Source of the DNA: Baaleninema simplex PCC 7105
Lineage (GTDB): Bacteria; Cyanobacteriota; Cyanobacteriia; Cyanobacteriales; Geitlerinemataceae
DNA length: 64,000 bases
Reading direction: 5' to 3'
Assembly: GCF_000332355.1 (NCBI RefSeq)
Contig: NZ_KB235958.1
Location: 1,358,552-1,422,551, forward strand
The translations under genes were made by a program, and so were the position numbers. Positions 35,557 to 45,301 of this stretch are shown piece by piece. Under the pieces are notes generated by a model. The model saw only the letters and a list, made by a program, of their open reading frames with translations, was not told where the DNA came from and ran no database searches. How positions within the stretch are numbered: position 1 is the stretch's first letter; the number at the start of each line of letters is the position of its first letter.

Positions 35557-36930
35557 ATGAATCTCAATCCTCTGCTTAACGCCATCGAACACCAGGTCTT
35601 ATCTCGATCTCTGACCCCGATCGAGCGGTTCGTTTTTACCCAGTCTTGGGACGGACGCACCTACAACGACATCGCTCGCGTGTCGGGATACGACAGCGTA
35701 TACGTCAAACAAATCGGCTCGCAGTTGTGGCAAGATCTCTCGGACGGACTCAGTACGAAAGTCACGAAAAAAAATCTGCATATCGTGTTTGGATCGTTCG
35801 ATTCAGATTCGACATCCTCCTTTAGTGTTGTCACGACATCTCTTGAGGTCGATCGTCTCGTCGTTCCTGTAGAAATGCCCAGCGGGCCGCTCCCAGCGGA
35901 CTCGCCGTTATACGTCGAACGTCCTCCTATCGAAACGCTCGTCTACGAAGAAATCGAAAAGCCCGGTTGTGCCATTTGTATCCAAGCCCCTCACAAAACT
36001 GGGAAAAATTCTCTTCTCAACCAACTGTTCGCGCGGGTTCGCCCCCTGGATTACCACACGGTCTCGATCGACTTCCAAGAAGCCGATACCTCAATTCTCT
36101 CGTCGCTCGATCGCCTGTTACGGTGGTTTTGTGCCAACGTCAGCCACCAGCTATCACTCCCAAACCGCCTCAGCGACTATTGGGACGAAGATATGGGCAG
36201 CAAAGTCAGTTGCAAACTCTATTTTGAAGGCTATCTGCTCTCGCAACTGGACAAACCGGTGGTTCTCGCCTTTAACGAAGTCCATCACCTCTTCGATCGC
36301 CCCGACATCGCTCGCGATTTTCTCTCGATGCTTCGGGTATGGCACGAACAAGCCCGCTTTGTCGAACTCTGGCAAACGTTACGGTTAGTGCTGCTCTACG
36401 GGACAGAACAGTCCGTTCGACTCAAAATCGAGCGTTCTCCTTTACCGATCGGACTGTCGGTACGACTCCCTCCGTTCGATCGCGCTCAGGTGCGAGAGTT
36501 AGCTCGCCGTTACGGTCTCCCTTGGGCCGAAGGTGACGCCGAAGCCCCCGAACTCGATCGCATCACGACCACCATTGGCGGCCATCCGTACTTAGCGAAC
36601 CTCACGCTGTACCATCTCTCTCAAGACAATATTTCTCTCGAGACACTCCTGCAAACGGCTCCAACCCAAACAGGCATTTACCGCAACTACCTGCGAGACC
36701 GTTTGGCTACGTTACACGACGATCCGATGTTAATGGTAGCGTTGCAAAAAGTCGTCACGGCCGACAACGGCGTCGAACTCGAAGCGCTAACTGCCTACAA
36801 ACTCGAGAGTTTGGGCGTGATTCGACTCGATGGTAATCGGGCTTTCCCTACTTGTCAGCTCGATCGCCTTTACTTCCGCGAACAATTGGCAAATCTCGAC
36901 ACGAACGCGTCGGTAATGTCACGTTTTTAG
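35557..36930 (+). CDS. AAA-like NTPase with vMAP-type N-terminal domain
   Basis: 457 residues. The N-terminal ~80 residues (SWDGRTYNDIARVSGYDSV, YVKQIGSQLWQDLSDGL, KVTKKNLHIVF) match the winged-helix-like domain of vWA-MoxR associated proteins. An AAA_35-type ATPase follows: APHKTGKNSLLNQLF (Walker A, near residue 145), PVVLAFNEVHHLF (Walker B-like, Asn-Glu instead of Asp-Glu) and GGHPYLANLTLYHL (sensor 2 region). These proteins are thought to act in bacterial signalling and conflict systems. It is alone on its strand after the AT-rich region; no effector gene adjoins. The GKN in Walker A is unusual but keeps the Lys. Confidence 0.8.
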   Translation: MNLNPLLNAIEHQVLSRSLTPIERFVFTQSWDGRTYNDIARVSGYDSVYVKQIGSQLWQDLSDGLSTKVTKKNLHIVFGSFDSDSTSSFSVVTTSLEVDRLVVPVEMPSGPLPADSPLYVERPPIETLVYEEIEKPGCAICIQAPHKTGKNSLLNQLFARVRPLDYHTVSIDFQEADTSILSSLDRLLRWFCANVSHQLSLPNRLSDYWDEDMGSKVSCKLYFEGYLLSQLDKPVVLAFNEVHHLFDRPDIARDFLSMLRVWHEQARFVELWQTLRLVLLYGTEQSVRLKIERSPLPIGLSVRLPPFDRAQVRELARRYGLPWAEGDAEAPELDRITTTIGGHPYLANLTLYHLSQDNISLETLLQTAPTQTGIYRNYLRDRLATLHDDPMLMVALQKVVTADNGVELEALTAYKLESLGVIRLDGNRAFPTCQLDRLYFREQLANLDTNASVMSRF

Positions 36931-37003
36931 GGTGATTAGGAGATGAGGTCGTTTTCCCCCACGACCTCATTTCCTGGTTTGTGGGACTTTATATCGATTT
37001 TAC

Positions 37004-37031
37004 TTGATACATCAAAAAAAATTGATATAAT
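37004..37031 (+). promoter_or_regulatory. Promoter with ArsR-like operator upstream of acr3
   Basis: A -35 like TTGATA (37004-37009), 16-base spacer and a perfect -10 TATAAT (37026-37031). The spacer contains ATCAA (37011-37015) and TTGAT (37022-37026) as an inverted pair around AAAAAA, the spacing and half-site type used by ArsR/SmtB-family repressors. Binding there would block polymerase until arsenite is present. No arsR gene is seen in the window, so the repressor is encoded elsewhere. Confidence 0.6.
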
Positions 37032-37086
37032 CATCTCGAGCGATCGCTCCTCAGTTCGTCCCCAACCTCTCGAGCCTCAGACCGAT

Positions 37087-38247
37087 ATGCAAACCGACAC
37101 CACACCGCCCCCCGTCGGCGGGCAACTCAACCGCTTTGAAAAATACCTAACGCTTTGGGTATTGCTGTGTATCGCGGCCGGAATCGCTCTCGGGCGTACC
37201 TTTCCCGGTATTGCCGAAACCCTCGACGCCGCCAGTCTCTACAACGTCTCGATTCCCATCGCAATCTGTCTGTTCTTCATGATGTATCCCATCATGGTAA
37301 AGATCGACTTTTCCCAAGCCGTCAAAGCGGCTCGAACGCCCAAACCCGTTTTACTAACTCTCATCGTCAACTGGCTCGTCAAACCCTTTACGATGGTGGC
37401 GATCGCCCAATTTTTCCTCGGTTGGCTGTTTCGTCCGTTTCTCGACGGCACTGAGATCGTTCGCGGCGTCGAAGTGTCTTTGAGTAACTCTTACATTGCC
37501 GGAACGATTTTACTGGGGATCGCTCCCTGTACGGCGATGGTATTGATGTGGGGCTATCTATCCTACAGCAATCAAGGCCATACCTTAGTGATGGTCGCAG
37601 TGAATTCCCTCACCATGCTCCTGCTGTACGCTCCTCTCGGGAAATGGCTGCTGTCGGCGAACAATTTAACGGTTCCCTGGGAAACCATTTTGTTTTCGGT
37701 GTTAATTTACGTGGGGTTGCCGTTAGCGGCGGGATTTTTCAGCCGCAGGTGGATTTTGCGACACTTGGGGAGACGGTGGTTTGAAGAGAAATTTTTAAAG
37801 GCGATCTCCCCCGTTGCCGTTATCGCTTTGTTGATAACGTTGGTGTTACTGTTTGCCTTCAAAGGCGAACTCATCGTCGAGTATCCCTTCCACATCGTAC
37901 TGATTGCGATTCCCCTGTTCGTACAAACGAACTTTATCTTTGCGATCGCTTACGTGGCGGGATTGAAACTGAACTTGTCTTACGAAGACGCAGCACCTGC
38001 GGCGTTAATCGGAGCCAGCAATCATTTCGAGGTGGCGATCGCGACGGCGGTGATGTTGTTCGGCTTGAATTCCGGGGCAGCCTTAGCCACAGTAGTCGGT
38101 GTTCTCATCGAAGTTCCCACCATGTTGATGCTTGTCGAAATTTGCAAGCGAACGGCGTTCTGGTTTCCGCGAGAGCCGAAAAAAGCGACGTTGTGCGATC
38201 CCCGTTGTGTCGAGGCATCGCTCGCAATCTCGAACGAAACAACGTAA
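37087..38247 (+). CDS. acr3: Arsenite efflux permease of the ACR3 family
   Basis: 386 residues, ten predicted membrane helices, driven by the proton motive force. Family marks: [20 protein letters not shown] (the conserved Cys of the transport site), NWLVKPFTM, and [14 protein letters not shown] in the late helices. ATG 37087 ([10 protein letters not shown]) is used because the promoter at 37004-37031 lies just upstream; the open frame to 36943 would include that promoter. It pairs with arsC 19 bases downstream to make arsenite exportable. Confidence 0.93.
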   Translation: MQTDTTPPPVGGQLNRFEKYLTLWVLLCIAAGIALGRTFPGIAETLDAASLYNVSIPIAICLFFMMYPIMVKIDFSQAVKAARTPKPVLLTLIVNWLVKPFTMVAIAQFFLGWLFRPFLDGTEIVRGVEVSLSNSYIAGTILLGIAPCTAMVLMWGYLSYSNQGHTLVMVAVNSLTMLLLYAPLGKWLLSANNLTVPWETILFSVLIYVGLPLAAGFFSRRWILRHLGRRWFEEKFLKAISPVAVIALLITLVLLFAFKGELIVEYPFHIVLIAIPLFVQTNFIFAIAYVAGLKLNLSYEDAAPAALIGASNHFEVAIATAVMLFGLNSGAALATVVGVLIEVPTMLMLVEICKRTAFWFPREPKKATLCDPRCVEASLAISNETT

Positions 38248-38266
38248 CCCAAGGTAACAAATTACC

Positions 38267-38677
38267 ATGAAAAAGGTCATGTTTGTGTGCAAGCGTAACT
38301 CTTGTCGTTCTCAAATGGCAGAAGGGTTTGCTCGCCGGTTGGGACAGGGAAAACTCGAGGCAAGCAGTTCGGGATTAGAGGCGTCTCGGGTAAATCCAAC
38401 GGCGATCGCCGTCATGTCTGAAATCGGCATCGACATCGGCAATCAAACCTCCAATCCCTTGAGCGATTTCGAGGCAAAACATTACGATGCTGTCGTATCT
38501 CTCTGTGGCTGTGGTGTCGATTTACCGCCTGAGTGGGTGACGCGAGAAATCTTTGAAGACTGGCAACTCGACGATCCCGACGGACAGCCGATCGCGACGT
38601 TTCAGCGAGTCCGCGACGAAATTCGCGATCGCGTCGAACAGTTGATTTTCCGTTTAGATGGTAAAACTTCCGAGTAA
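38267..38677 (+). CDS. arsC: Arsenate reductase (low-molecular-weight phosphatase type)
   Basis: 136 residues, a cytoplasmic LMW-PTPase fold. The P-loop is VCKRNSCRSQMAEG, with the catalytic Cys followed by the CX5R pattern and a further Cys in SLCGCGVDLP, matching cyanobacterial glutathione/glutaredoxin-linked arsenate reductases. It reduces As(V) to As(III), which Acr3 exports. It starts at ATG 38267, close behind acr3, so one operon. No arsH is present. Confidence 0.9.
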   Translation: MKKVMFVCKRNSCRSQMAEGFARRLGQGKLEASSSGLEASRVNPTAIAVMSEIGIDIGNQTSNPLSDFEAKHYDAVVSLCGCGVDLPPEWVTREIFEDWQLDDPDGQPIATFQRVRDEIRDRVEQLIFRLDGKTSE

Positions 38678-38745
38678 AGAAAATCCCGATCGCTCCAGAG
38701 AGTCGATCGGGATTACTCTGACTAGAGGGGTAAAAGTTCGTTTGC

Positions 38746-38991
38746 CTACGCGCGAACGCTGAAGCCGTTCGGACAACGTTCAGACTGAACGAAATCGGGG
38801 GTCGGCACTGCTTTGAGAACGTCTCCATATTTAAACGCTAACGTTCCAAAATCATAAGAAAGTCGTTCGAGTGTAAAGTTACCCCCTTGACGCTCGCTTT
38901 CTACAGCTAGGGTTTCCGAAACGAGTAAGGCTAATTCCTGTAAGTTAAACTGCTCTAAAACTTTCTTTTTTTGCTCGCTCAGTTTGACCAT
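38746..38991 (-). CDS. Small hypothetical protein
   Basis: About 81 residues (VKLSEQKKKVLEQFNLQEL, then an acidic-aromatic C-terminal half ending SERCPNGFSVRA). A soluble, mostly helical N-terminus; I do not recognise the family. ATG 38991 is preferred over the longer frame from 39051, whose first residues read like a promoter. On that strand, TATACT with inverted GTAGT/ACTAC flanks lies near 39016-39035, a plausible promoter with a small operator. Confidence 0.55.
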   Translation of the reverse strand: MVKLSEQKKKVLEQFNLQELALLVSETLAVESERQGGNFTLERLSYDFGTLAFKYGDVLKAVPTPDFVQSERCPNGFSVRA

Positions 38992-39419
38992 TTCCGAACC
39001 TCTCAAGCTATTTGTAGTATAACAACTACGATCGAAGCGCACATAAAACACAATAAAAATTAACAGAACTAATTTATACTACATCGAGCGTTAGATCTGT
39101 AACGATCGACACTTAAATATTCCTAGAATTTACGGATTACAGATCGGTATTATTACTGATTTCAACGATCCCCGTTGTATTCTTAGCGATCCCCAAGTCG
39201 TTATTTACTCAGATTGTCGCAAAAAAGGGCAAGAGAGAACCACACAAACGCGATCGTAAAGAGCCGAAAAAGCGAGAAGATGAAGAGAAAAGAAGAACTC
39301 CCCCATTCGGTCGTCATACTCGAGCGAACCCGCTCTTACCGCGAACTGTCGTTGTTCGCGGTGCGAAAAGCGATATACTGCCAGACGGAGATGCATCATC
39401 ACCTGGCTAAATTCAGATT
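38992..39419. other. Intergenic gap with divergent promoters
   Basis: 428 bases, AT-rich between 39045 and 39180. On the left it holds the probable promoter of the small protein ending at 38746 (inverted GTAGT..ACTAC near 39016-39031). On the right it holds the glmU leader. An open frame 39214-39426 runs into the glmU start but has no ribosome site or recognisable product and is not called. Confidence 0.4.
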
Positions 39420-40772
39420 ATGGTAGCGGTAGCAATTCTCGCGGCAGGACGGGGAACCCGAATGAAATCGTCCCTGCCTAAAGTGTTACATCCTCTAGGC
39501 GGTCGATCGCTCGTCGAACGGGTTCTCGAGAGCTTGTCGTCGATCGCCCCCGAGCGGATCTTTGTCATCGTCGGCTACGAAGGAGAGCGCGTCAAACAGG
39601 CTCTCGATCGCTACTCTAACGTCGAGTTTGTCGAACAAGCCGAACAACTCGGTACCGGTCACGCCGTCCAACAACTGCTTCCGCACCTCGACGGCTTTCG
39701 CGGCGATTTGCTCGTTCTCAACGGCGACGTTCCCTTGATGCGTCCGCAAACTCTCGAATCGTTACTCAAAACCCACCGCGATCGCGACAACGCCGCGACG
39801 CTCCTTACCGCACAACATCCCAATCCCCAAGGATACGGCCGGGTGTTCTGTCAGGGAAACAACCTGTTCCAACAAATCGTCGAACACCGCGACTGTACCG
39901 ACGCTCAAAAACAAAACCCTCGCATCAACGCCGGAATCTACTGCTTCGACTGGCCGAAGCTCTCGCAGATTCTCCCCAAACTTCAAACCAACAACGATCA
40001 GGGAGAATACTACATCACCGACGCGGTGAACTATCTCGACCCCGTAACGGTGGTAGATGTCGAAGACTATCAAGAAATCCTCGGGATCAACGATCGCAAG
40101 CAACTCGCCGCCGCTTACGATATTTTACAAACTCGCCTCAAAGACGCCGCCATGGCCTCGGGCGTGACGCTGATCGATCCCCACAGCGTCACCCTCGACG
40201 ACACCATCGTCCTCGAACCCGATACCATTATCGAACCTAACACCCACATTCGAGGTCACAGCGTTATCGGAAGTGGAAGTCGCATCGGCCCCGGTAGCCT
40301 GATCGAAAATAGTACGATCGGTCGAAACGTTACGGTTCTCTATTCCGTCGTGTCTGACAGCATCGTTGCAGAGGGAAGCCGCGTCGGACCTTACGCGCAC
40401 CTGCGGGGACGAGCCGACATCGGCGAAGGCTGTCGCATTGGAAATTTCGTCGAAATCAAGCAAACCCAGGTGGGAGCAAAGACCAACATCGCCCACCTGT
40501 CTTATCTGGGTAACGCGACTCTCGGCGAACGCGTCAATATTGGAGCCGGAACCATCACCGCCAACTACGACGGATTCAACAAACACCCCACCCACATCGG
40601 AAGCCGCACGAAAACCGGGTCGAACAGCGTTCTCGTGGCTCCCGTCAACATCGGTGAAGACACAACGATCGCCGCTGGTTCGGTGATTACAGAGGACGTC
40701 CCCGACGACAGCTTAGCGATCGCGCGATCGCGTCAAACCATTAAAGCCAGTTGGAAACCTAAGATGTCGTGA
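39420..40772 (+). CDS. glmU: Bifunctional GlmU (GlcN-1-P acetyltransferase / UDP-GlcNAc pyrophosphorylase)
   Basis: 450 residues. The N-terminal Rossmann nucleotidyltransferase begins [20 protein letters not shown] (nucleotide loop and catalytic Arg/Lys). NGDVPLM is the metal Asp motif and EYYITD closes the domain. From about residue 250 a left-handed beta helix of hexapeptides ([21 protein letters not shown]) forms the acetyltransferase trimer, with the active-site segment GTITANYDG. It supplies UDP-GlcNAc for peptidoglycan and lipopolysaccharide. The start at 39420 is the only one compatible with the nucleotide loop. Confidence 0.97.
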   Translation: MVAVAILAAGRGTRMKSSLPKVLHPLGGRSLVERVLESLSSIAPERIFVIVGYEGERVKQALDRYSNVEFVEQAEQLGTGHAVQQLLPHLDGFRGDLLVLNGDVPLMRPQTLESLLKTHRDRDNAATLLTAQHPNPQGYGRVFCQGNNLFQQIVEHRDCTDAQKQNPRINAGIYCFDWPKLSQILPKLQTNNDQGEYYITDAVNYLDPVTVVDVEDYQEILGINDRKQLAAAYDILQTRLKDAAMASGVTLIDPHSVTLDDTIVLEPDTIIEPNTHIRGHSVIGSGSRIGPGSLIENSTIGRNVTVLYSVVSDSIVAEGSRVGPYAHLRGRADIGEGCRIGNFVEIKQTQVGAKTNIAHLSYLGNATLGERVNIGAGTITANYDGFNKHPTHIGSRTKTGSNSVLVAPVNIGEDTTIAAGSVITEDVPDDSLAIARSRQTIKASWKPKMS

Positions 40773-40877
40773 TGAGGTAGTTCGTTTGTTTGGAGGGGGG
40801 AGCAAGGGAGAGGGGGAGAGGGGAGAGAAACAGTTTCTTCTTTGTCTTCCTCTGACCTCTTCCCTAAATCAAATTCC

Positions 40878-41051
40878 CTATTCTTCGTCGTCGTCTTCGT
40901 CGATGGGATAGACAAAGCCCGTAGACCGTCCCGTGAGAACGGATTTACCCAACGAGAGGGCTTTTTCAGCTTCTAGAGCGGCTCTGCGCTTCCAAACGGC
41001 GCGACGTTGATTGCGCTTGGTTTTGGAGGTTTTCTTCTTTGGAACTGCCAT
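40878..41051 (-). CDS. rpmF: 50S ribosomal protein L32
   Basis: 57 residues read from the sequence: [20 protein letters not shown] at the start, then [19 protein letters not shown], and an acidic C-terminal IDEDDDEE. The N-terminal AVPKKKTSK motif is diagnostic for L32. It lacks the CxxC zinc pair of many bacterial L32 proteins, as usual in cyanobacteria. It is convergent with glmU across a low-complexity gap. Confidence 0.93.
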   Translation of the reverse strand: MAVPKKKTSKTKRNQRRAVWKRRAALEAEKALSLGKSVLTGRSTGFVYPIDEDDDEE

Positions 41052-41150
41052 AACCGTAACCCGTGCTATTTCAATAAAGTTGCCAAACCTTTCTATCTTA
41101 AAGCAGAATCATTATTTTCGATAGGGAACGGGGAACAGAGTAGATTCTGT

Positions 41151-41567
41151 ATAAGTTTCAGAGATCGAGCACATTCTTGATGTGTGCCGCCATGTCTGGA
41201 ACTTTGCGCTGCGGGAACGCAAAGACTGGCTAAAGTCTCGCAAGTCTCCCGTAAATGCGTGTTCTATCGTGCAGGAATATATTCTGCTTGCGGACGAACC
41301 ATTCCCCAGTTACCATGTCCAAGCCAAACGGTTGACGGCAGCTAAGGCTGAATACCCGGCATTAAAGACCGTCAACGCTCAGGTTTTGCAGCAGGTTTTG
41401 AGGAAGCTAGATGGTGCTTGGGAATCGTGGCGATTAAAGCGTTCGGGATTGCCTCGGTTCAAGAAGCCGAATCGAATGCGGTCGTTCGTTTTTCCCCAGA
41501 TGCTCAACGCTTCGGCTCCGCTCAGCGTTGAGTCCGAGCGGAGTCGAGGACTCAAAAACTGCATCCC
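41151..41567 (+). pseudogene. tnpB: tnpB (lineage 2, copy 3), 5' fragment
   Basis: It begins in mid-gene (VSEIEHILDVCRHVWNFALR), so the first ~17 residues and the left end are gone. It carries a 48-base palindromic insertion (41508-41555) like the one in copy 2. The reading continues to KNCI and then meets the IS701-family element. Roughly 170 residues present in copy 2 between KNCIS and LDAGLGQF are absent on both sides of the IS. A deletion was therefore probably present before, or arose with, the IS insertion at CTAG. Confidence 0.85.
41508..41555. repeat. 48-bp palindromic insertion in the tnpB fragment
   Basis: Same element as at 24322-24384 but lacking 15 internal bases (CGCTTCGACTTCGCT). 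It is again flanked by CTCAA and again a multiple of three in length. Confidence 0.85.
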
Positions 41568-41571
41568 CTAG

Positions 41572-42931
41572 CGGTACTTAAACAAATTTCAAGCCCAAAC
41601 CAAGCCAAAACGCGCTTTGTGAGCGGCAAACAGGTCTCGATTCTCGTTCAGCCATGCCACAAAACGAAAAGACATGGCTGTCCGAAAAGCCTCTAAAGCA
41701 TCTACAAAAGTTTCCAAAGGTTGGTTCGCCCACTTCCTTCGTAAACCGCCCGTCAACTTATGCCAAAGGATAAAAGTGTAGGCACAAAATACCAAAATTA
41801 AATGCCGCTGTAAACTCTTCAAACCTCTCGCCTGGCATTCCCTCCAACCCAACCATCCTTTGGCTTCCCGATAGAAGACTTCTACCCAGTTTCGCCCTGA
41901 GTAAGTGTTCACGACCCATTCGGCAGTCACTTTTTCGGAGTCTTCATTCGTGATGAAATAATCAATTTCTGTCGCGTCCGCATAAGAACTTGCATTCATG
42001 ACGATAGCAAAGGTTCTTTCTCCTTGTAGACGTGACAGCTCTGCCGTACCCGTCGCCACCCACAGGGTTTTGGGCTTGTTTGAATTTAGAGAAACTGACG
42101 TAAAGTCCTCTTCTGGTAAGCTTTTGGCATATTCATCAAGGCGAATCTTTTGCCAATTTTCTCCCGATTGATTCAGCCAGATTTTCCGATTTTTGGCGAC
42201 GGCTCCTAGATACTTCAGTCGGCGAGATTCGAGTCCCTTTAAAAAATTTGTGTTGTTACCATAGCCGGCATCCATGAGGACGATTCCCGGTCGATACCCT
42301 CTCTTTAAACTCCGGTCAATTAATTCTAAGGCGATTTCGGGTTTCTTTTTGAAAGAGGGATCTTTCTTGCCTGAGGGTAAGGAACTGGCTGGCTGATAGA
42401 TTTCTACATCCAGAGGCAAATTTTTTTTGCCATCATAGAGATGGGTCGTTACCGCCACGATTCCGTTGTCGAGCTTGCCGATTTCTCCGATGTACTGTCT
42501 TCCCACACCTGCGGTGAAGTTGCCGCTTTTTCGATGTCCTGTATCATCGAGCAGCAAGGCAAATCCCCGACCCACTCGGGTTTGATGGCAGGAGTCCACC
42601 ACCTTTAAACGACGTTCGTTAATACGCTTCTCCTCCCAAGGGGATTCCGTTATAAAATGATGTAAGCGGTTGTAAACCACTCCCACCGAGTCGTTTGCCA
42701 TCTGAGTTATGTTTTTTCGCTGGCTTTCCCCGAGTAATCCTCCCAAATAGTGTCTAAACCCCTTTTTTTGTGCTTGGGTTTTGAAGTCGGGGTCGAAACG
42801 CTTGCACCACTTCTCAAAGCAGGGTGGCATAGCGGCTGGGGTGGTCTCTCTCATGGGGACACTCTCCACCTTAAATCCTTGTCAGTCAAGGGTTTTGCTT
42901 TTATTTTACCTTTTTTACCGTTTAAGTCCCG
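41572..42931 (-). mobile_element. Complete IS701-family insertion sequence (1360 bp)
   Basis: Terminal inverted repeats CGGTACTTAAAC (left) and, reversed, CGGGACTTAAAC (right), one mismatch. It is flanked by the four-base target CTAG at 41568-41571 and 42932-42935. One transposase gene fills it. The right end is identical to bases 1-60 of the window. It is inserted into a tnpB relic. Confidence 0.95.
41589..42854 (-). CDS. IS701-family transposase
   Basis: 421 residues, a DDE transposase of the IS4/IS701 type. Active-site acids are visible in LLDDTGHRKSG (first Asp), VLMDAGYGNN (second Asp) and VFYREAKGWLGW (YREK-like Glu). ATG 42854 has GGTGGAG about nine bases upstream; the GTG at 42869 would overlap that site. 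No frameshift or stop, so probably functional and able to move the copy at the window's left edge. Confidence 0.93.
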   Translation of the reverse strand: MRETTPAAMPPCFEKWCKRFDPDFKTQAQKKGFRHYLGGLLGESQRKNITQMANDSVGVVYNRLHHFITESPWEEKRINERRLKVVDSCHQTRVGRGFALLLDDTGHRKSGNFTAGVGRQYIGEIGKLDNGIVAVTTHLYDGKKNLPLDVEIYQPASSLPSGKKDPSFKKKPEIALELIDRSLKRGYRPGIVLMDAGYGNNTNFLKGLESRRLKYLGAVAKNRKIWLNQSGENWQKIRLDEYAKSLPEEDFTSVSLNSNKPKTLWVATGTAELSRLQGERTFAIVMNASSYADATEIDYFITNEDSEKVTAEWVVNTYSGRNWVEVFYREAKGWLGWRECQARGLKSLQRHLILVFCAYTFILWHKLTGGLRRKWANQPLETFVDALEAFRTAMSFRFVAWLNENRDLFAAHKARFGLVWA

Positions 42932-43311
42932 CTAGATGCTGGATTGGGTCAGTTCGTGAATCAGGTTCTCCCCTGGGTATGCTGGAAACGAGATGTGTAT
43001 TACGAGAAAGTCGATGCCCGTGGCACGTCCCAGGAATGCCCAGATTGTGGCACCCAAGTTCACAAAGATCTCAGCGTGCGAGTCCATCAATCAATGCCCG
43101 GAATGTGGGTCAACTAAACCTAGGGATGTTGCCGCAGCACAAGTCATTTGTACCCGTGGGCAACGGGGAATTGAAAATGCCTGTGGAGTCAAAGCGGCGG
43201 GGGCTGAGGTCACTCAGTCTAGCTGGCGGGCTGTGAAGCAGGAAATCTTTGGGGCGACCCAAGGAATCTCCCAGCATACCCATTAGGGTTGCTGGGAGAG
43301 GATATCAACTT
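42932..43311 (+). pseudogene. tnpB: tnpB (lineage 2, copy 3), 3' fragment
   Basis: It resumes at LDAGLGQFVNQVLPWVCWKR right after the CTAG target and keeps CPDCG. It then shifts frame near 43080, where extra bases make HQSMPGMW in one frame and INQCPECGSTKPRDVAA in the next, and ends with the lineage 2 right-end hairpin (CTCCCAGCA with TGCTGGGAG at 43268-43298). Not functional. Confidence 0.85.
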
Positions 43312-43406
43312 TTTAATTTAATCCGTCCTCTCCATCGATGCGAAGCGCCAACGTTAAAAAAGATGCGAAAATCCCTTGCTCTTCGCAAAAATCGCGCGAA
43401 ACTTCC

Positions 43407-44465
43407 TTAAAAATCCACTTTTACTAACGCGTCTGACTTTTGCAGGGCGGCGATCGAACCGTTTCCGGTACAAAACAAGACGGTGGCGAGTTCGCTTTGT
43501 AGGAGTTCGGCCAGTTCGTAAAGGGTTTCGGTCGAATCCGAGGCCGCTTTGAGAAACGGCGTCGCCATTCCGGCCAGATCGGCTCCCAAGGCGAGGGATT
43601 TGGCCGCGTCGAGACCGTTACGCACCCCCCCCGAGGCGATGAGGGGAATTTCAGAATCGAGCGATCGCACCCCCACGATACACTCGGCCGTGGGAATGCC
43701 CCAATCGGCGAAAAGCGTTCCCAAACGACGTTGTTTTAGGTCTTTAGCTCGCTTCGCTTCGACTTTCGCCCAAGAAGTCCCTCCAGCTCCCGCTACATCG
43801 ATCGCACTAACCCCTGCCTCGATGAGCTTTTTCGCCATCGCCGCAGAAATGCCGTTTCCCACTTCCTTGGCAACGACCGGGACAGAAAGCTTATTGCATA
43901 AAACGGCAATTTTGTCAAGTAGTCCATGAAAATTCGTATCGCCGTGAGTTTGAACGCACTCTTGAAGGGGATTGAGATGAAGGATGAGGGCGTCGGCTTC
44001 GATGGATTCGATCGCCCGCCGACATTCTTCGAGTCCGTAGTCGTAGTTGAGCTGTACCGCCCCGATATTGGCCAGCAGCAGGATGTCCGGTGCGATCGCT
44101 CGCACCGCAAACGTATCGGTCACCTCTGGATTTTCCACCGCCACCCGCTGAGAACCGACTCCCATCGCGAGGCGATAGTGTTGGGCGACTTCAGCGAGGC
44201 GGTAGTTAATGGTTTTGGCCGTTTCCGTTCCCCCCGTCATCGAGGAAATCAGTAACGGCGCACCGAGGGATTTTCCAAGAAAAGCGGTACTGAGATCGAT
44301 GTCGTCGAAATTCAGTTCTGGGAGACAGCAGTGAGTGAAACGATAGCGTTCCAAACCGTTAGTGGTTTCGCGAAAGCAAACGTCTTCCTCTAAGCAAATC
44401 CGCAAGTGATCGGCTTTTCGGGCTTGGGTTTGCGAGGTGAAAGCAGTCGAGGCGTTAGCAACCAT
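43407..44465 (-). CDS. fni: Isopentenyl-diphosphate delta-isomerase, type 2
   Basis: 352 residues, a FMN- and NADPH-dependent TIM barrel interconverting IPP and DMAPP for carotenoid, chlorophyll and quinone side chains. Family segments: [14 protein letters not shown] at the start, [10 protein letters not shown] (FMN site), [35 protein letters not shown], and the Gly-rich [15 protein letters not shown] and IASGGVRNG. Cyanobacteria use the type 2 enzyme. It is divergent from chlM with a 90-base gap. Confidence 0.95.
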   Translation of the reverse strand: MVANASTAFTSQTQARKADHLRICLEEDVCFRETTNGLERYRFTHCCLPELNFDDIDLSTAFLGKSLGAPLLISSMTGGTETAKTINYRLAEVAQHYRLAMGVGSQRVAVENPEVTDTFAVRAIAPDILLLANIGAVQLNYDYGLEECRRAIESIEADALILHLNPLQECVQTHGDTNFHGLLDKIAVLCNKLSVPVVAKEVGNGISAAMAKKLIEAGVSAIDVAGAGGTSWAKVEAKRAKDLKQRRLGTLFADWGIPTAECIVGVRSLDSEIPLIASGGVRNGLDAAKSLALGADLAGMATPFLKAASDSTETLYELAELLQSELATVLFCTGNGSIAALQKSDALVKVDF

Positions 44466-44555
44466 TTCCCAGGGCGATCGACGACAAAAGACTTGAGAAT
44501 TAGGATACCGTATTAATTTGGAACTTCAGAAACGACTTTCAGACGCGGGTAGCTC

Positions 44556-45242
44556 ATGAACACCATCGACGACAAAACGATTGTTAAAGAATATTTCAAC
44601 TCTACGGGATTCGATCGCTGGCGGCGAATTTATGGTAATGGCGAGGTGAACAACGTTCAACTCGATATTCGTCAAGGCCACCAGCAAACCATCGACAAGG
44701 TGTTAAGCTGGCTCGACGACGATGGAAACCTCTCAACGCTAACGGTTTGCGATGCGGGGTGTGGTGTGGGAAGTTTGAGCGTTCCCCTCGCCAAATCGGG
44801 GGCGACGGTGTACGGAAGCGACCTGTCCGAGAAAATGGTCGAAGAAGCCAAAGATCGGGCGGCCGCCGAACTCGAAGATACGAGTCGCTTGACCCTCGAA
44901 GCCCGCGATCTCGAAAGCCTGACGGGAAGCTATCACACCGTCATTTGTTTGGACGTTTTGATTCACTACCCAGACGACAAAATGGACGAGATGATCTCGC
45001 ATCTCTGCTCGCTGGCCGAGTCGCGGGTTATTTTGAGTTTCGCCCCCAAAACCTGCTTGTTGACGGTTCTCAAAAAAATCGGCGAACTGTTTCCAGGCCC
45101 GAGTAAGACGACGCGAGCGTACCAACATCGAGAAAAAGAGATCGTGGCGATTTTCGAGAAAAACGGCTTTACGATCGCCCGTACCGACATGACCAGCACC
45201 CGCTTTTACTACTCCCGCCTCGTGGAAGCCGTAAAGCAGTGA
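44556..45242 (+). CDS. chlM: Magnesium protoporphyrin IX methyltransferase
   Basis: 228 residues, a class I SAM methyltransferase that methylates the ring C propionate of Mg-protoporphyrin IX in chlorophyll synthesis. Marks: VKEYFNSTGFDRWRRIYG near the N-terminus (family-specific), VCDAGCGVGSLSVPLA (SAM motif I), GSDLSEKMV, LDVLIHYPDDKM, and FPGPSKTTRAYQH toward the C-terminus. The fni gene next to it makes the precursor of the phytol chain, a sensible though unlinked neighbourhood. Confidence 0.96.
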   Translation: MNTIDDKTIVKEYFNSTGFDRWRRIYGNGEVNNVQLDIRQGHQQTIDKVLSWLDDDGNLSTLTVCDAGCGVGSLSVPLAKSGATVYGSDLSEKMVEEAKDRAAAELEDTSRLTLEARDLESLTGSYHTVICLDVLIHYPDDKMDEMISHLCSLAESRVILSFAPKTCLLTVLKKIGELFPGPSKTTRAYQHREKEIVAIFEKNGFTIARTDMTSTRFYYSRLVEAVKQ

Positions 45243-45301
45243 TGAGGGGATGAGGGGATGATGAGGTGATAATTGACAATTTCTCCCCCTCTCCCTCTCA
45301 A

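Noticed and set aside
36943-37086. N-terminal extension of acr3
   Set aside because: It would include the TATAAT promoter and the operator; the family start is at 37087.
39214-39426. Small open frame overlapping the glmU start
   Set aside because: No ribosome site or recognisable product; it lies in the leader.
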